Shown here: positions 17,220 through 23,915 of the stretch, piece after piece
Layout: every line of letters begins with the position of its first letter
Position numbering within the stretch: the stretch's first letter is position 1
From: Clostridia bacterium
GTDB lineage: Bacteria > Bacillota > Clostridia > Oscillospirales > CAG-382
Direction: 5' to 3'
Assembly: GCA_017625615.1 (NCBI GenBank)
Contig: JAGAKP010000063.1
Span: 1-37,339 of the forward strand
DNA: 37,339 nucleotides
Made by a program: the position numbers and the translations under genes
Notes under the pieces: model-generated
The model's input: the letters and a program-made list of their open reading frames with translations, nothing else
The model's database searches: none
Told to the model about the DNA's origin: nothing

Positions 17220-18902
17220 TTATTCAATAACGAGTATCATTGGGCAGGGATGCTGGTTTACGGTTTCTTCGTCCTCGTCGTACCTTCCGTCGTACAGCTT
17301 GCCTTTTGAAATCGCCTCGCGGACAGTTGCAAAAAGTATGGCGTTAACGGGGCACATATACTGCTTGAACAAGGGCACGCTGTCTATATGTGCGGGACAG
17401 GGTGTTTTTTTATCCCTTACGAAATCCGCAAGAAGCTTTTTCAACTTCTCATCCTTTGACATTATTTGCTTTACTTCCTTGAGTATTCCGTAAAGAATAT
17501 CGTATTCCTTTTGATCAATGATCGGAATATTAACACAAATATTACCGTTATCCTCTCGCAGTATCTTGCATTTTTTAAGATGAGGGATCATTTTCAGATA
17601 TTCTTCGTTAAAGCCGACCGATTCGGTTGGAATACCCATATGAAGTATAAACAGCAGCTTGGTAATTATTTCGTCTACGTCTTCCCCACCCTTAATAAAT
17701 ACGTAATCGGGTGAAGCGTAATAGGAATAGTTGGGAAAGCCGTCTGCGGAATATACGTGCTGACATACCGACTTATTTGTATACTTTTCAAAATAAGTAT
17801 GCCTTTCCCCCGAATAGGAGTGCATCATAAGGTCGAGATGGTCCATAGGGTAAAACTCGTTAAAATGTACCGTTCCGAAGGCGATCCAGCGTCCGCCGTC
17901 CTTTCTGTACGGAAAGACTTGCTCTTCTTTGATAATATCGCTCATAAGTAGATATATACCGTAATCAAGGCAGTTGAAGGTAAAGTACATTTCCAAGGAA
18001 TTCTTCTGATCAAAATTAAGCTTTTTGTAAAGATCCTGATCTCTGAGAAGCGATAATCCATTTTCAATGTGATCCCAGAAAAGGGAGAAATTGTTTTTTA
18101 CAAGCTCCTTCTGGGCGGAAATGTATTTTTCCTTGTCTTCGAGGGTGTAAATGATGAAATCGGTATAATACTTATTTCCCGTTTTCATCATCATTTCACC
18201 GTCTGCAAGACGTTGGAGTATGGGCTCTACGTATGCAACGGGAACGCCGATGCTTTTTGCAAGCTCCTCTGCAGTGCAAGGCTTTTTGTAAGCCGCCCAC
18301 AGGATATTTTGCGTTAAAAGATCGTTCCTCACGAGAGATGCGGGCTCTCCGTTAAGTCCGTTGTTTCCGCTGTTGGATATCTGAAGTGATATTGGCTGAT
18401 AGCTTTGTGTTGAATATTCTTCCATAGTTTCCATTTCCTTTCTCATACGGCTTCTGCCGCCGTAAAGCCGGCTTTTTACGGTACCCTCGGGTATGCCGAG
18501 AGCGCGGGAAATATCCGATACGCTTTCGCCGTTCATATAATGGCGCACGATCACCTCACGGTAGGTTTTGGCAAGAAGTGAAATCGCCTTTCGTACTTTA
18601 AGAATTTCGTCGGGCTCGGTAAGTAAGGTGAAATCCGAATTTTCGTCGGCGATGTCGAAGCCTTCGCCTATTCCTATAACCGGTTGACGGTACTTTTTGC
18701 GAAGCTTATTATTCCACTTGTTGCTTAAAACGGTGAGAAGCCACCCGCGGATATCCTTGATCACGCCGCCTTTTTTGACAAAAGCCAAGGCACACAGCAG
18801 AGTTTCTTGGGCGAGATCCTCCGCATCATCCATATTTCCGCATTTGCGTAATGCGGCCGACAGCAAAAATTCCATTTGCTCTTCGATAAGTTTGTTTTGC
18901 AT
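17220..18902 (-). CDS. ECF-class RNA polymerase sigma factor with a ~400-residue C-terminal extension
   Basis: A 560-residue protein. Residues 1-75 form sigma region 2 (DAEDLAQETL) and about 104-156 sigma region 4 (REVIVRHYMNGESVSDISRALGIPEGTVKSRL), so it should direct RNA polymerase to special promoters. ECF factors are usually about 160-200 residues. Here residues from about 195 add a likely winged-helix segment (TAEELAKSIGVPVAYVEPILQRL), followed by about 300 residues of mixed, mostly soluble sequence with several Cys and no membrane helix. No anti-sigma gene is adjacent. AGAGGAAA precedes the ATG. The extension may sense a signal or regulate the sigma part; that is inference. Upstream it shares a 12-base motif with the other sigma gene in the window. 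Confidence 0.87.
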   Translation of the reverse strand: MQNKLIEEQMEFLLSAALRKCGNMDDAEDLAQETLLCALAFVKKGGVIKDIRGWLLTVLSNKWNNKLRKKYRQPVIGIGEGFDIADENSDFTLLTEPDEILKVRKAISLLAKTYREVIVRHYMNGESVSDISRALGIPEGTVKSRLYGGRSRMRKEMETMEEYSTQSYQPISLQISNSGNNGLNGEPASLVRNDLLTQNILWAAYKKPCTAEELAKSIGVPVAYVEPILQRLADGEMMMKTGNKYYTDFIIYTLEDKEKYISAQKELVKNNFSLFWDHIENGLSLLRDQDLYKKLNFDQKNSLEMYFTFNCLDYGIYLLMSDIIKEEQVFPYRKDGGRWIAFGTVHFNEFYPMDHLDLMMHSYSGERHTYFEKYTNKSVCQHVYSADGFPNYSYYASPDYVFIKGGEDVDEIITKLLFILHMGIPTESVGFNEEYLKMIPHLKKCKILREDNGNICVNIPIIDQKEYDILYGILKEVKQIMSKDEKLKKLLADFVRDKKTPCPAHIDSVPLFKQYMCPVNAILFATVREAISKGKLYDGRYDEDEETVNQHPCPMILVIE

Positions 18903-18950
18903 ATTAAGTTTCCTCTTTGAAAGCTTTCGTATACAAGGTCGCGGGATTTA

Positions 18951-18962
18951 AAAAAGGTTCGG
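18951..18962 (-). promoter_or_regulatory. Candidate ECF -35 motif upstream of the sigma gene
   Basis: Minus strand CCGAACCTTTTT, 48 bases before the start codon. The same 12 bases occur upstream of the second extended sigma gene (32379-32390). GAACC followed by T's resembles the -35 element of many ECF promoters. A clear CGTC -10 at the standard spacing is not present here; CGAC occurs two bases closer. An extended -10 (TGGTATAAT, minus strand, 18982-18992 region) lies farther upstream. Confidence 0.4.
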
Positions 18963-19006
18963 TCTTTTGGAAAACTTTTTTATAATTATACCATAAAAAC
19001 AAGAAA

Positions 19007-19030
19007 GCCGCAACAAGGCTTTGCTGCGGC
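19007..19030 (-). terminator. Terminator of the XRE regulator gene
   Basis: Minus strand GCCGCAGCAA and TTGTTGCGGC form a 10-base stem with one G-U pair and a 4-base loop, followed by TTTCTTGTTTTT. Confidence 0.8.
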
Positions 19031-19038
19031 AGTGGGTT

Positions 19039-19758
19039 TTATGAAAAAATCTCTTTTAATAACTTTACGTTTATACTTTCTTCGGGTTTGTATCCGAGAG
19101 AAAAAGAAATTGGGCGTTGGTTTACGTAGTCGTCAAGAACCTGCATAATGATATTAAGGTGACGCTCCGAAAGGTCTTTGTTATCCGCAACGAACTCTCT
19201 CAGATGAATTTCGCGGCACTCCCATATATGAGGCAGTGTACGGGCGGTCTCCTCGGCTTTGTCATTAAAACCGCAATCGCGGTATAAATAGCATAGGTTT
19301 GCTCTTACGGTGCTCCTTATCTTTTCGTTGGTACATCTTGCGAGAACCTTTTCGGAAAGTGCTATTGCCTCCTTTTTGTTATTAACGGATTCGCATTTAC
19401 TTAACGCAAGAGCAAGCTCCGAGGTCAGAGCTATATTATCGGGAAAGTTTTTTAACGCCGCTCTGAAAACGCCGACAGCATCTTCATATTTGCTTTCCCG
19501 CTCCAGATTCAATCCTTCAGTAAAAATAGCGTTAAGCCTTTCTCTGCTTCTTATCTCTTTCATACCGAGCAGGTCGTCGACGGTAACGTTAAAATAGTTT
19601 GCTATCGCGGGAAGCAGCTCCATATCGGGATAACAAGCTCCTTTTTCCCAACGAGAAACCGATTGGCTCGTAACACCGAGGATATCCGCAAGCTCTTCTT
19701 TTGTTATATCGTTTTTCCGCCTTAAGTCTTTAAGTATTTCACCGAATCTGATTTTCAT
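19039..19758 (-). CDS. XRE-family transcriptional regulator with a TPR-like C-terminal half
   Basis: A 239-residue protein. Residues 5-64 are a Cro/C1-type helix-turn-helix (TKEELADILGVTSQSVSRWEKG). The rest is helical with TPR-like repeats (for example LNLERESKYEDAVGVFRAALKNFPDN and a second near 130-160), which usually bind peptides or partner proteins. AAGGAGAATTAT places the start at 19758 rather than at an in-frame ATG 15 bases upstream. Its promoter overlaps a perfect 11-base palindrome, which could be its own operator. The signal and target genes are unknown. Confidence 0.88.
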   Translation of the reverse strand: MKIRFGEILKDLRRKNDITKEELADILGVTSQSVSRWEKGACYPDMELLPAIANYFNVTVDDLLGMKEIRSRERLNAIFTEGLNLERESKYEDAVGVFRAALKNFPDNIALTSELALALSKCESVNNKKEAIALSEKVLARCTNEKIRSTVRANLCYLYRDCGFNDKAEETARTLPHIWECREIHLREFVADNKDLSERHLNIIMQVLDDYVNQRPISFSLGYKPEESINVKLLKEIFS

Positions 19759-19799
19759 ATAATTCTCCTTCAAATGACGTTTCAGCGCGCTTTGACAAT

Positions 19800-19836
19800 A
19801 TTATAACAAATTATAACAAAAAAACAACGTCACGTT
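19800..19836 (-). promoter_or_regulatory. Promoter of the XRE gene with an overlapping palindrome
   Basis: Minus strand TTGTTT (19827-19822), a 16-base spacer and TATAAT (19805-19800). The palindrome AACGT-C-ACGTT (19826-19836) overlaps the upstream edge of the -35 box. The duplicated TTGTTATAAT gives a second possible -10. Confidence 0.55.
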
Positions 19837-19849
19837 AAGTGAGAATTTA

Positions 19850-19864
19850 TCACCATAACGGTGA
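19850..19864 (-). terminator. Weak hairpin after the EEP-family gene
   Basis: TCACC/GGTGA, 5-base stem with a 5-base loop, located just after the stop of the gene ending at 19869. No clean T run follows, so confidence is low. Confidence 0.3.
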
Positions 19865-19868
19865 AATA

Positions 19869-20621
19869 TTAAAAATCAATATCAACGAAAACTCCGTAGT
19901 GATCGCTGGGAGCAAGACCAGTTTCCGCCGAAGCCTCTTTGCCGAAAACGACACAATTTCTGAGAACGGGAAAATTATTTGGGTACGTATTCTGAAGTAA
20001 AATTCTGTCGAAGCGTTGATTTTTTTCAACGGTATTCCGGTTTCGCCATCTGGGATTGTTTTTAAAATCCAAGGTTATTTCAGGCTCTTTTCCACATAAA
20101 TCGAAATAGCTTTCGGAAAGATCGTACCAACAAGGGACCGCTTCCTTACACCGAAGCGAGGATTGTCCCAAAAGGAATTGATGAACGCTTGAATGCTCTG
20201 AACAGTTAAAATCACCGAGCAAAAGCTTGTAATCGGCGTTTTCAACGGCGATCGTATCGACTAAAGCAGTAATATCGTTTTCGCGTTTTATCGGGCTTAG
20301 CCAATCGAGATGAACGTTGGTTATCGATAAAGCGCAGCCCTTTATTTTAACCACCGCTATAACTGCACTGTTTGAATACGTACTATTTACTATAGGGTAC
20401 TTCGAAATAACGGAAAGACCTTCATCTTCACCGCCGAGAGAATGAAAAACTCCGTATTCATATTTGGTATTTTTCAAAAGAATATCGAAGTAATTTTTAT
20501 TCGGAACCTCTTGCAGCGCGATTATATCGGCGTTAATTTTAACTAATTCATCTGTTATTCGGGCAAAACGCAATTCATTGTTTTCTTCGCAATTCCATAT
20601 ATTATACGTTGCTATTCGCAT
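19869..20621 (-). CDS. Endonuclease/exonuclease/phosphatase (EEP) family protein
   Basis: A 250-residue EEP-fold hydrolase, a family that cuts phosphodiester bonds in DNA, RNA, lipids or small molecules with Mg2+. Key residues are in place: Asn7 in TYNIWN, Glu38 in ALQEVPN, His104 in TNVHLDW, Asp137 and Asn139 in LGDFNC, and Asp240-His241 in PSDHYG. No signal peptide is present. Its start overlaps the end of the cytidine deaminase gene by 20 bases, which implies one transcript and coupled translation. Given that neighbour a nucleotide-related role is possible, but the substrate is not readable from the sequence. Confidence 0.87.
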   Translation of the reverse strand: MRIATYNIWNCEENNELRFARITDELVKINADIIALQEVPNKNYFDILLKNTKYEYGVFHSLGGEDEGLSVISKYPIVNSTYSNSAVIAVVKIKGCALSITNVHLDWLSPIKRENDITALVDTIAVENADYKLLLGDFNCSEHSSVHQFLLGQSSLRCKEAVPCWYDLSESYFDLCGKEPEITLDFKNNPRWRNRNTVEKNQRFDRILLQNTYPNNFPVLRNCVVFGKEASAETGLAPSDHYGVFVDIDF

Positions 20622-21021
20622 TCATTAAGTCCTTTCCCCACCAATCGGGAATAAGCTCACCCAACGAGATGGTTTCGCCGGTGGAGAAATTTTTAAGTAT
20701 CTCCATAGAAGGGCTGTCAACGTCGAGCTGCATAAGATATTCTCTGCACGCACCGCAGGGCGCACCGACACTGCCGTCCTCCATAACGCAGACAAGCTTT
20801 ACTATTTTACTCTCGCCGTTGGTGATCATATTGGCAATAGCGTTTCGTTCGGCGCACATACCCAAGGTACAAGCGGTATCTATACAAACACCGGTATATA
20901 CGTTCCCTTTGTCTGTAAGAATTGCCGCCGCAACGCCGCCCGCTTCGATAAATGGAGATATTACGCGGGGATTGAGCTTGCTTTTCGCTTCGTTATACAG
21001 TTTTATCCAGATTTCTGACAT
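20602..21021 (-). CDS. cdd: Cytidine deaminase
   Basis: A 139-residue zinc-dependent cytidine deaminase (cytidine or deoxycytidine to uridine or deoxyuridine; pyrimidine salvage). The zinc and proton-shuttle motifs are CAERNA (Cys56, Glu58) and PCGACRE (Cys89, Cys92). The family length is about 130-140. The ATG at 21021 is preferred, with AGGTG upstream; a longer frame starting 33 bases earlier would reach into the promoter. It is first in a two-gene unit with the EEP gene. Confidence 0.95.
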   Translation of the reverse strand: MSEIWIKLYNEAKSKLNPRVISPFIEAGGVAAAILTDKGNVYTGVCIDTACTLGMCAERNAIANMITNGESKIVKLVCVMEDGSVGAPCGACREYLMQLDVDSPSMEILKNFSTGETISLGELIPDWWGKDLMNANSNV

Positions 21022-21044
21022 ATTAACACCTGCTTTCAAGGGCA

Positions 21045-21073
21045 AGTATAACACAAAGAAATATTTTTTTCAA
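21045..21073 (-). promoter_or_regulatory. Promoter of the cytidine deaminase operon
   Basis: Minus strand TTGAAA (21073-21068), a 17-base spacer and TATACT (21050-21045). Confidence 0.75.
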
Positions 21074-21077
21074 CAAT

Positions 21078-21109
21078 AAAGGACAGAGACGCTGTGTTCT
21101 CTGTCCTTT
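21078..21109 (-). terminator. Terminator after the truncated secreted-protein fragment
   Basis: AAAGGACAGAGA (21078-21089) pairs perfectly with TCTCTGTCCTTT (21098-21109). It lies just after the fragment's stop codon on the minus strand; the following tract is only moderately T-rich. Confidence 0.6.
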
Positions 21110-21136
21110 GAACTGAATATTTAATTCGGTTAACGG

Positions 21137-21505
21137 TTATGCTTCAACGTAAGCAATCTCAACGGTGGCAATACGCGCTACCTTCTTAGAAGTATTGGTG
21201 AGGGTTACGGATCCGAGCGAATCAACAGCTATGGTGACCTCGAGTCCGTTAGTGGTACAAGAGTAGCCTGCGGATTCAAGGAAAATCTGAAGCTCGTCTA
21301 CGTATGAGGAGGTTGTAGCAGTGAAGGTTATTTCGATGCTCTTCTTGCCGTTAACGGAAGAGATGATAAGAACGTTATTGTTCTGAACTCTTACGTGGTT
21401 GGTAGCGTTGGTGTTAAGAGAGCTTGCACCCTTGTTAACTGTTACGTTGAATTCGGTGCCGTACCAGTAATAATTACCGTTTGCGGTATCAACGTGGCCG
21501 AGAAT
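21137..21505 (-). pseudogene. 5'-truncated secreted/surface protein, C-terminal fragment
   Basis: An open minus-strand frame of 122 codons without a plausible start codon, closed upstream by an in-frame stop at 21506-21508. It reads ILGHVDTANGNYYWYGTEFN and ends VARIATVEIAYVEA. The sequence is beta-rich, with alternating Thr/Ser/Val/Ile, like the C-terminal beta-sandwich of clostridial exported proteins. It keeps a terminator at its 3' end, so it looks like the tail of a former complete gene. Coding sense stops abruptly at about 21500, where an unrelated plus-strand fragment begins. A short frame without start is the only alternative. Confidence 0.6.
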
Positions 21506-21739
21506 TTAGAGCCGTATGCGCCAAAGATACGCAAGAGTGGCACAGGATGCGTGTATCAGATCAACGACCACCTCTGGGAAGACAGCTTCTATCCGCGCCT
21601 GCCAAACGGCAAACGAAAGAAATTCAACGTCTATACCGAAACCCGCGAGCAGTGCGAAGCCAAGCTCGCTGAAATGATCGCCCAAAAGAAAGCGGAGATC
21701 GCGGAAGAGAAAGCAAAACTAAAAGAGGGCGCCGAATAG
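21500..21739 (+). pseudogene. 5'-truncated mobile-element-type protein, C-terminal fragment
   Basis: About 79 residues of convincing coding sequence, from ENLEPYAPKIRKSGTGCVYQ to EKAKLKEGAE. The pattern GCVYQINDHLW, then LPNGKRKKFNVYTETREQC and KLAEMIAQKKAEI, recalls the arm-type/AP2-like DNA-binding domains of tyrosine integrases, though here it is at a C-terminus; the family call is uncertain. The frame continues upstream to an ATG at 21395, but that part is antisense to the other fragment and is not protein-like. A hand count on 21601-21660 gives about 52% G+C, higher than the gene to the right. A long hairpin follows. Confidence 0.5.
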
Positions 21740-21755
21740 ACGCCCTCTTTTAGTT
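21717..21755. terminator. Long bidirectional terminator with the stop codon in its loop
   Basis: AACTAAAAGAGGGCG (21717-21731) pairs perfectly over 15 bases with 21741-21755. The TAG stop of the plus-strand fragment lies in the 9-base loop. The minus-strand nuclease gene ends 8 bases away and can use the same hairpin. Confidence 0.8.
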
Positions 21756-21762
21756 GGGTTGA

Positions 21763-23643
21763 TCAATTTTTCTTGCGTTTTTCTCTAGAACATTGCGGGC
21801 ATCCTTGACCTCGAGAATTCCTGTGATTAATGGTTGTTTGCCATTCATGTCCTTTGCTACATTTCCACCAAACCTTTTTGTTACTGTTAGGAAGGAAACT
21901 ACTTGGGACCATGCCGTTATTTTTGGCATAATTCCATTCTGCCGCCACCTGGGGGTTAAGTGTTGCAAAATCATTTTCACCCGGTATAACTATTTTATGT
22001 CCACAATAAGGGCAGCCTCGTCCATTGGCTCTGTTTTGTATTTTTGCTACCCATTCGTGCCCTTGTGCGCATTTCCACCAAACTTTCTTTCCGCTTTTAT
22101 AACATACATCTTTAGGGGTCAATGTGTTGTTTTTTGCATAGTTCCACTCGGAAGCCAATTGCGGATTTTGAGTGTAAAGGTCGTTTTTATTAAAGATGAC
22201 ACGCTGTCCGGCACAATAAGGGCAACCACTGCCACGCGTTCTTTGACTTACCGTGGCTTGCCATTCGTGCCCTTGTGCGCATTTCCACCATACCCTTTTA
22301 TTGCTGTTTATCGTTACCTGCTGTGGTGTTAATTCACCATTTTTCTCATAATTCCATTCTGTTGCTAGTACGGGACTGAGCGTTTTCAAATCGGTTTCGC
22401 CTTGCAATACTTTCTTTCCGGAACAATATGGGCAACCTCTTCCTTTGGTTCTATGACTGACTGTATCTAGCCATTCGTGTCCTTTGCTACATTTCCACCA
22501 AACTTTTTTGTTGCTACCTATCGTTACATAAGCTGGAATCAGTTTTCCGTTTTTTTCGTAATTCCATTCTTCGATAAGTTTTGGATTTGTTACAGAAATC
22601 GAGTTTTCTTTTTCCATTAGAACTCTTAGATTGTTTATTTCGGCAGCATCTCGATCTATGTCAATATTTACATCAATGGTAGTTATATTGCGTATGATCT
22701 TTCGAAGCACATTCGCAAAATCGTCACGTCGACCACTGTATTCATAATCGATTGACCAGTCATTTAAAGATGGCAGACCTTCGCGAATTCGGTACAGTTT
22801 TATCCCATCAGTTTTGCACTTTAAATTTTTAGTTAAATCCTGTTTCGATTTGTTTTTATGCCAAAAATAGCCGTCATATTCTATAGCTACTTTCAAAGAG
22901 GGAATAAAAACATCAAGTTCATAACCTAGTTCTTTATAGGAGTGGATTGTATCCAGACCGCACCTTTTGAGATAATACAACAAAGCGTATTCGGGAAACG
23001 AGGTTCGCAACTCTGAAGAACAAATGGGGCATTTATTGCCAGAAACCCTGCTATTGATAGTCGCTTGCCATTCGTGACCTTTTTCACATTTCCACCAAAC
23101 CTTTTTTTCGCTTCCAGGAAGCACATCACTCGGTGTTAGATTTCCGTTTTTCGCATAACACCATTCTTTGGCCACATGAGGATAAACGGTTCCCAAGTCA
23201 TTTTCACCCGATGTTGCTATCCTTCGTGCACAGTAGGGGCATCCGTGTCCTCTTGACCTGTTATTTACTGAAACTTGCCATTCGTGACCTTTTTCACATT
23301 TCCACCAAACTATTTTTCCGCTATTAGGTAAGACGTCCCAAGGCTTCAAACTGCCATTTTTGTCGTAATGCCATTCTTCTGCCAGCGCTGGGTTTAATGT
23401 TTGTAAATCGTTGACACCCGAAATAGCTCTTTTACCTGCACAAAAGGGACAACCTGACTTAATTCTGTTATTAATACTTGCCTGCCATTCATGTCCTTGA
23501 CTGCACTTCCACCATACTTTTTTATTAGAACAATGCGTTATTAGATTAGGATCCAAACCCAACTCATTGTTCTTCACCCAATCCCATTCATCCATAAGGC
23601 GAGCATTATCGCTCACGTATTTCTTTTCTTTTTTGTCCGCCAT
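21763..23643 (-). CDS. Seven zinc-ribbon repeats with an embedded Vsr-like endonuclease domain
   Basis: A 626-residue protein with seven repeats of about 70 residues, each with EW-Y-KN, (K)KVWWKC--GHEW and GCPYC, like the probable zinc-ribbon family PF14311. WWKC falls at about 44, 113, 183, then 382, 452, 522 and 592. Between repeats 3 and 4 lies a nuclease-like domain (about 212-320): TSFPEYALLYYLKR, YELDVFIPSLKVAIEYDGYF and FWHKN. Asp244, Glu255 and His262 sit where Vsr/DUF559-type restriction-fold nucleases have catalytic residues. The ATG at 23643 follows CAGGAGG; the longer frame upstream is tRNA-derived. Parts are AT-rich (about 30% G+C by hand count at 22561-22620). DNA binding plus cleavage is likely; defence or mobility is a guess. 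Confidence 0.82.
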   Translation of the reverse strand: MADKKEKKYVSDNARLMDEWDWVKNNELGLDPNLITHCSNKKVWWKCSQGHEWQASINNRIKSGCPFCAGKRAISGVNDLQTLNPALAEEWHYDKNGSLKPWDVLPNSGKIVWWKCEKGHEWQVSVNNRSRGHGCPYCARRIATSGENDLGTVYPHVAKEWCYAKNGNLTPSDVLPGSEKKVWWKCEKGHEWQATINSRVSGNKCPICSSELRTSFPEYALLYYLKRCGLDTIHSYKELGYELDVFIPSLKVAIEYDGYFWHKNKSKQDLTKNLKCKTDGIKLYRIREGLPSLNDWSIDYEYSGRRDDFANVLRKIIRNITTIDVNIDIDRDAAEINNLRVLMEKENSISVTNPKLIEEWNYEKNGKLIPAYVTIGSNKKVWWKCSKGHEWLDTVSHRTKGRGCPYCSGKKVLQGETDLKTLSPVLATEWNYEKNGELTPQQVTINSNKRVWWKCAQGHEWQATVSQRTRGSGCPYCAGQRVIFNKNDLYTQNPQLASEWNYAKNNTLTPKDVCYKSGKKVWWKCAQGHEWVAKIQNRANGRGCPYCGHKIVIPGENDFATLNPQVAAEWNYAKNNGMVPSSFLPNSNKKVWWKCSKGHEWQTTINHRNSRGQGCPQCSREKRKKN

Positions 23644-23664
23644 AATGCCTCCTGTTGTTAGTAA

Positions 23665-23696
23665 AAAGCCGCAAAGTATCCCTACTTTGCGGCTTT
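23665..23696 (-). terminator. Terminator downstream of tRNA-Pro
   Basis: AAAGCCGCAAAGTA (23665-23678) pairs perfectly over 14 bases with 23683-23696, with T5 on the minus strand. A smaller hairpin TGCGGA/TCCGCA lies between it and the tRNA (23701-23716). Only 21 bases separate it from the nuclease start codon. Confidence 0.85.
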
Positions 23697-23720
23697 CGTA
23701 TGCGGACGAATCCGCAATTT

Positions 23721-23797
23721 TGGTCGGAGTGACAGGATTCGAACCTGCGACTTCGTCGTCCCGAACGACGCGCTCTACCAAACTGAGCCACACCCCG
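23721..23797 (-). tRNA. tRNA-Pro (anticodon CGG)
   Basis: A 77-base tRNA on the minus strand including an encoded CCA end (23721-23723). Acceptor arms CGGGGTG and CACTCCG pair with one G-U. The anticodon stem CGTCG/CGACG encloses the loop TTCGGGA, anticodon CGG at 23763-23761, reading CCG. The T arm contains GGTTCGAATCC. It has its own promoter and terminator. The gene immediately 3' of it looks foreign, as is common beside tRNA integration sites, but no repeated tRNA end is visible in the window. Confidence 0.96.
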
Positions 23798-23826
23798 AAA
23801 AGATATGCTGTTTTGCAACGGCAATA

Positions 23827-23855
23827 AGTATAATACAAAAACGAAGGAATGTCAA
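23827..23855 (-). promoter_or_regulatory. Promoter of tRNA-Pro
   Basis: Minus strand TTGACA (23855-23850), a 17-base spacer and TATACT (23832-23827), 29 bases before the tRNA. Confidence 0.85.
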
Positions 23856-23873
23856 GGGAAAAAAGCAAAAGGA

Positions 23874-23903
23874 AACGCCCGCTTCGAAAAAGAAACGGGC
23901 GTT
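23874..23903 (-). terminator. Terminator of the acidic lipoprotein gene
   Basis: Minus strand AACGCCCG and CGGGCGTT form an 8-base stem followed by TCCTTTTGCTTTTTT. It separates the lipoprotein gene from the tRNA promoter. Confidence 0.8.
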
Positions 23904-23915
23904 CATCGTCATTTA

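Noticed and set aside
21395..21499. N-terminal part of the plus-strand frame ending at 21739
   Set aside because: It is antisense to the convincing C-terminal tail of the secreted-protein fragment and looks unlike protein.
22021..23520. Regular 30-37 base direct repeats that might suggest a CRISPR or satellite array
   Set aside because: The period is 210 bases, the spacers are coding and the repeats encode zinc-ribbon units.
21140..23800. A complete integrative element at tRNA-Pro
   Set aside because: No intact integrase and no second copy of the tRNA end were seen; only fragments and one cargo-like gene support it.
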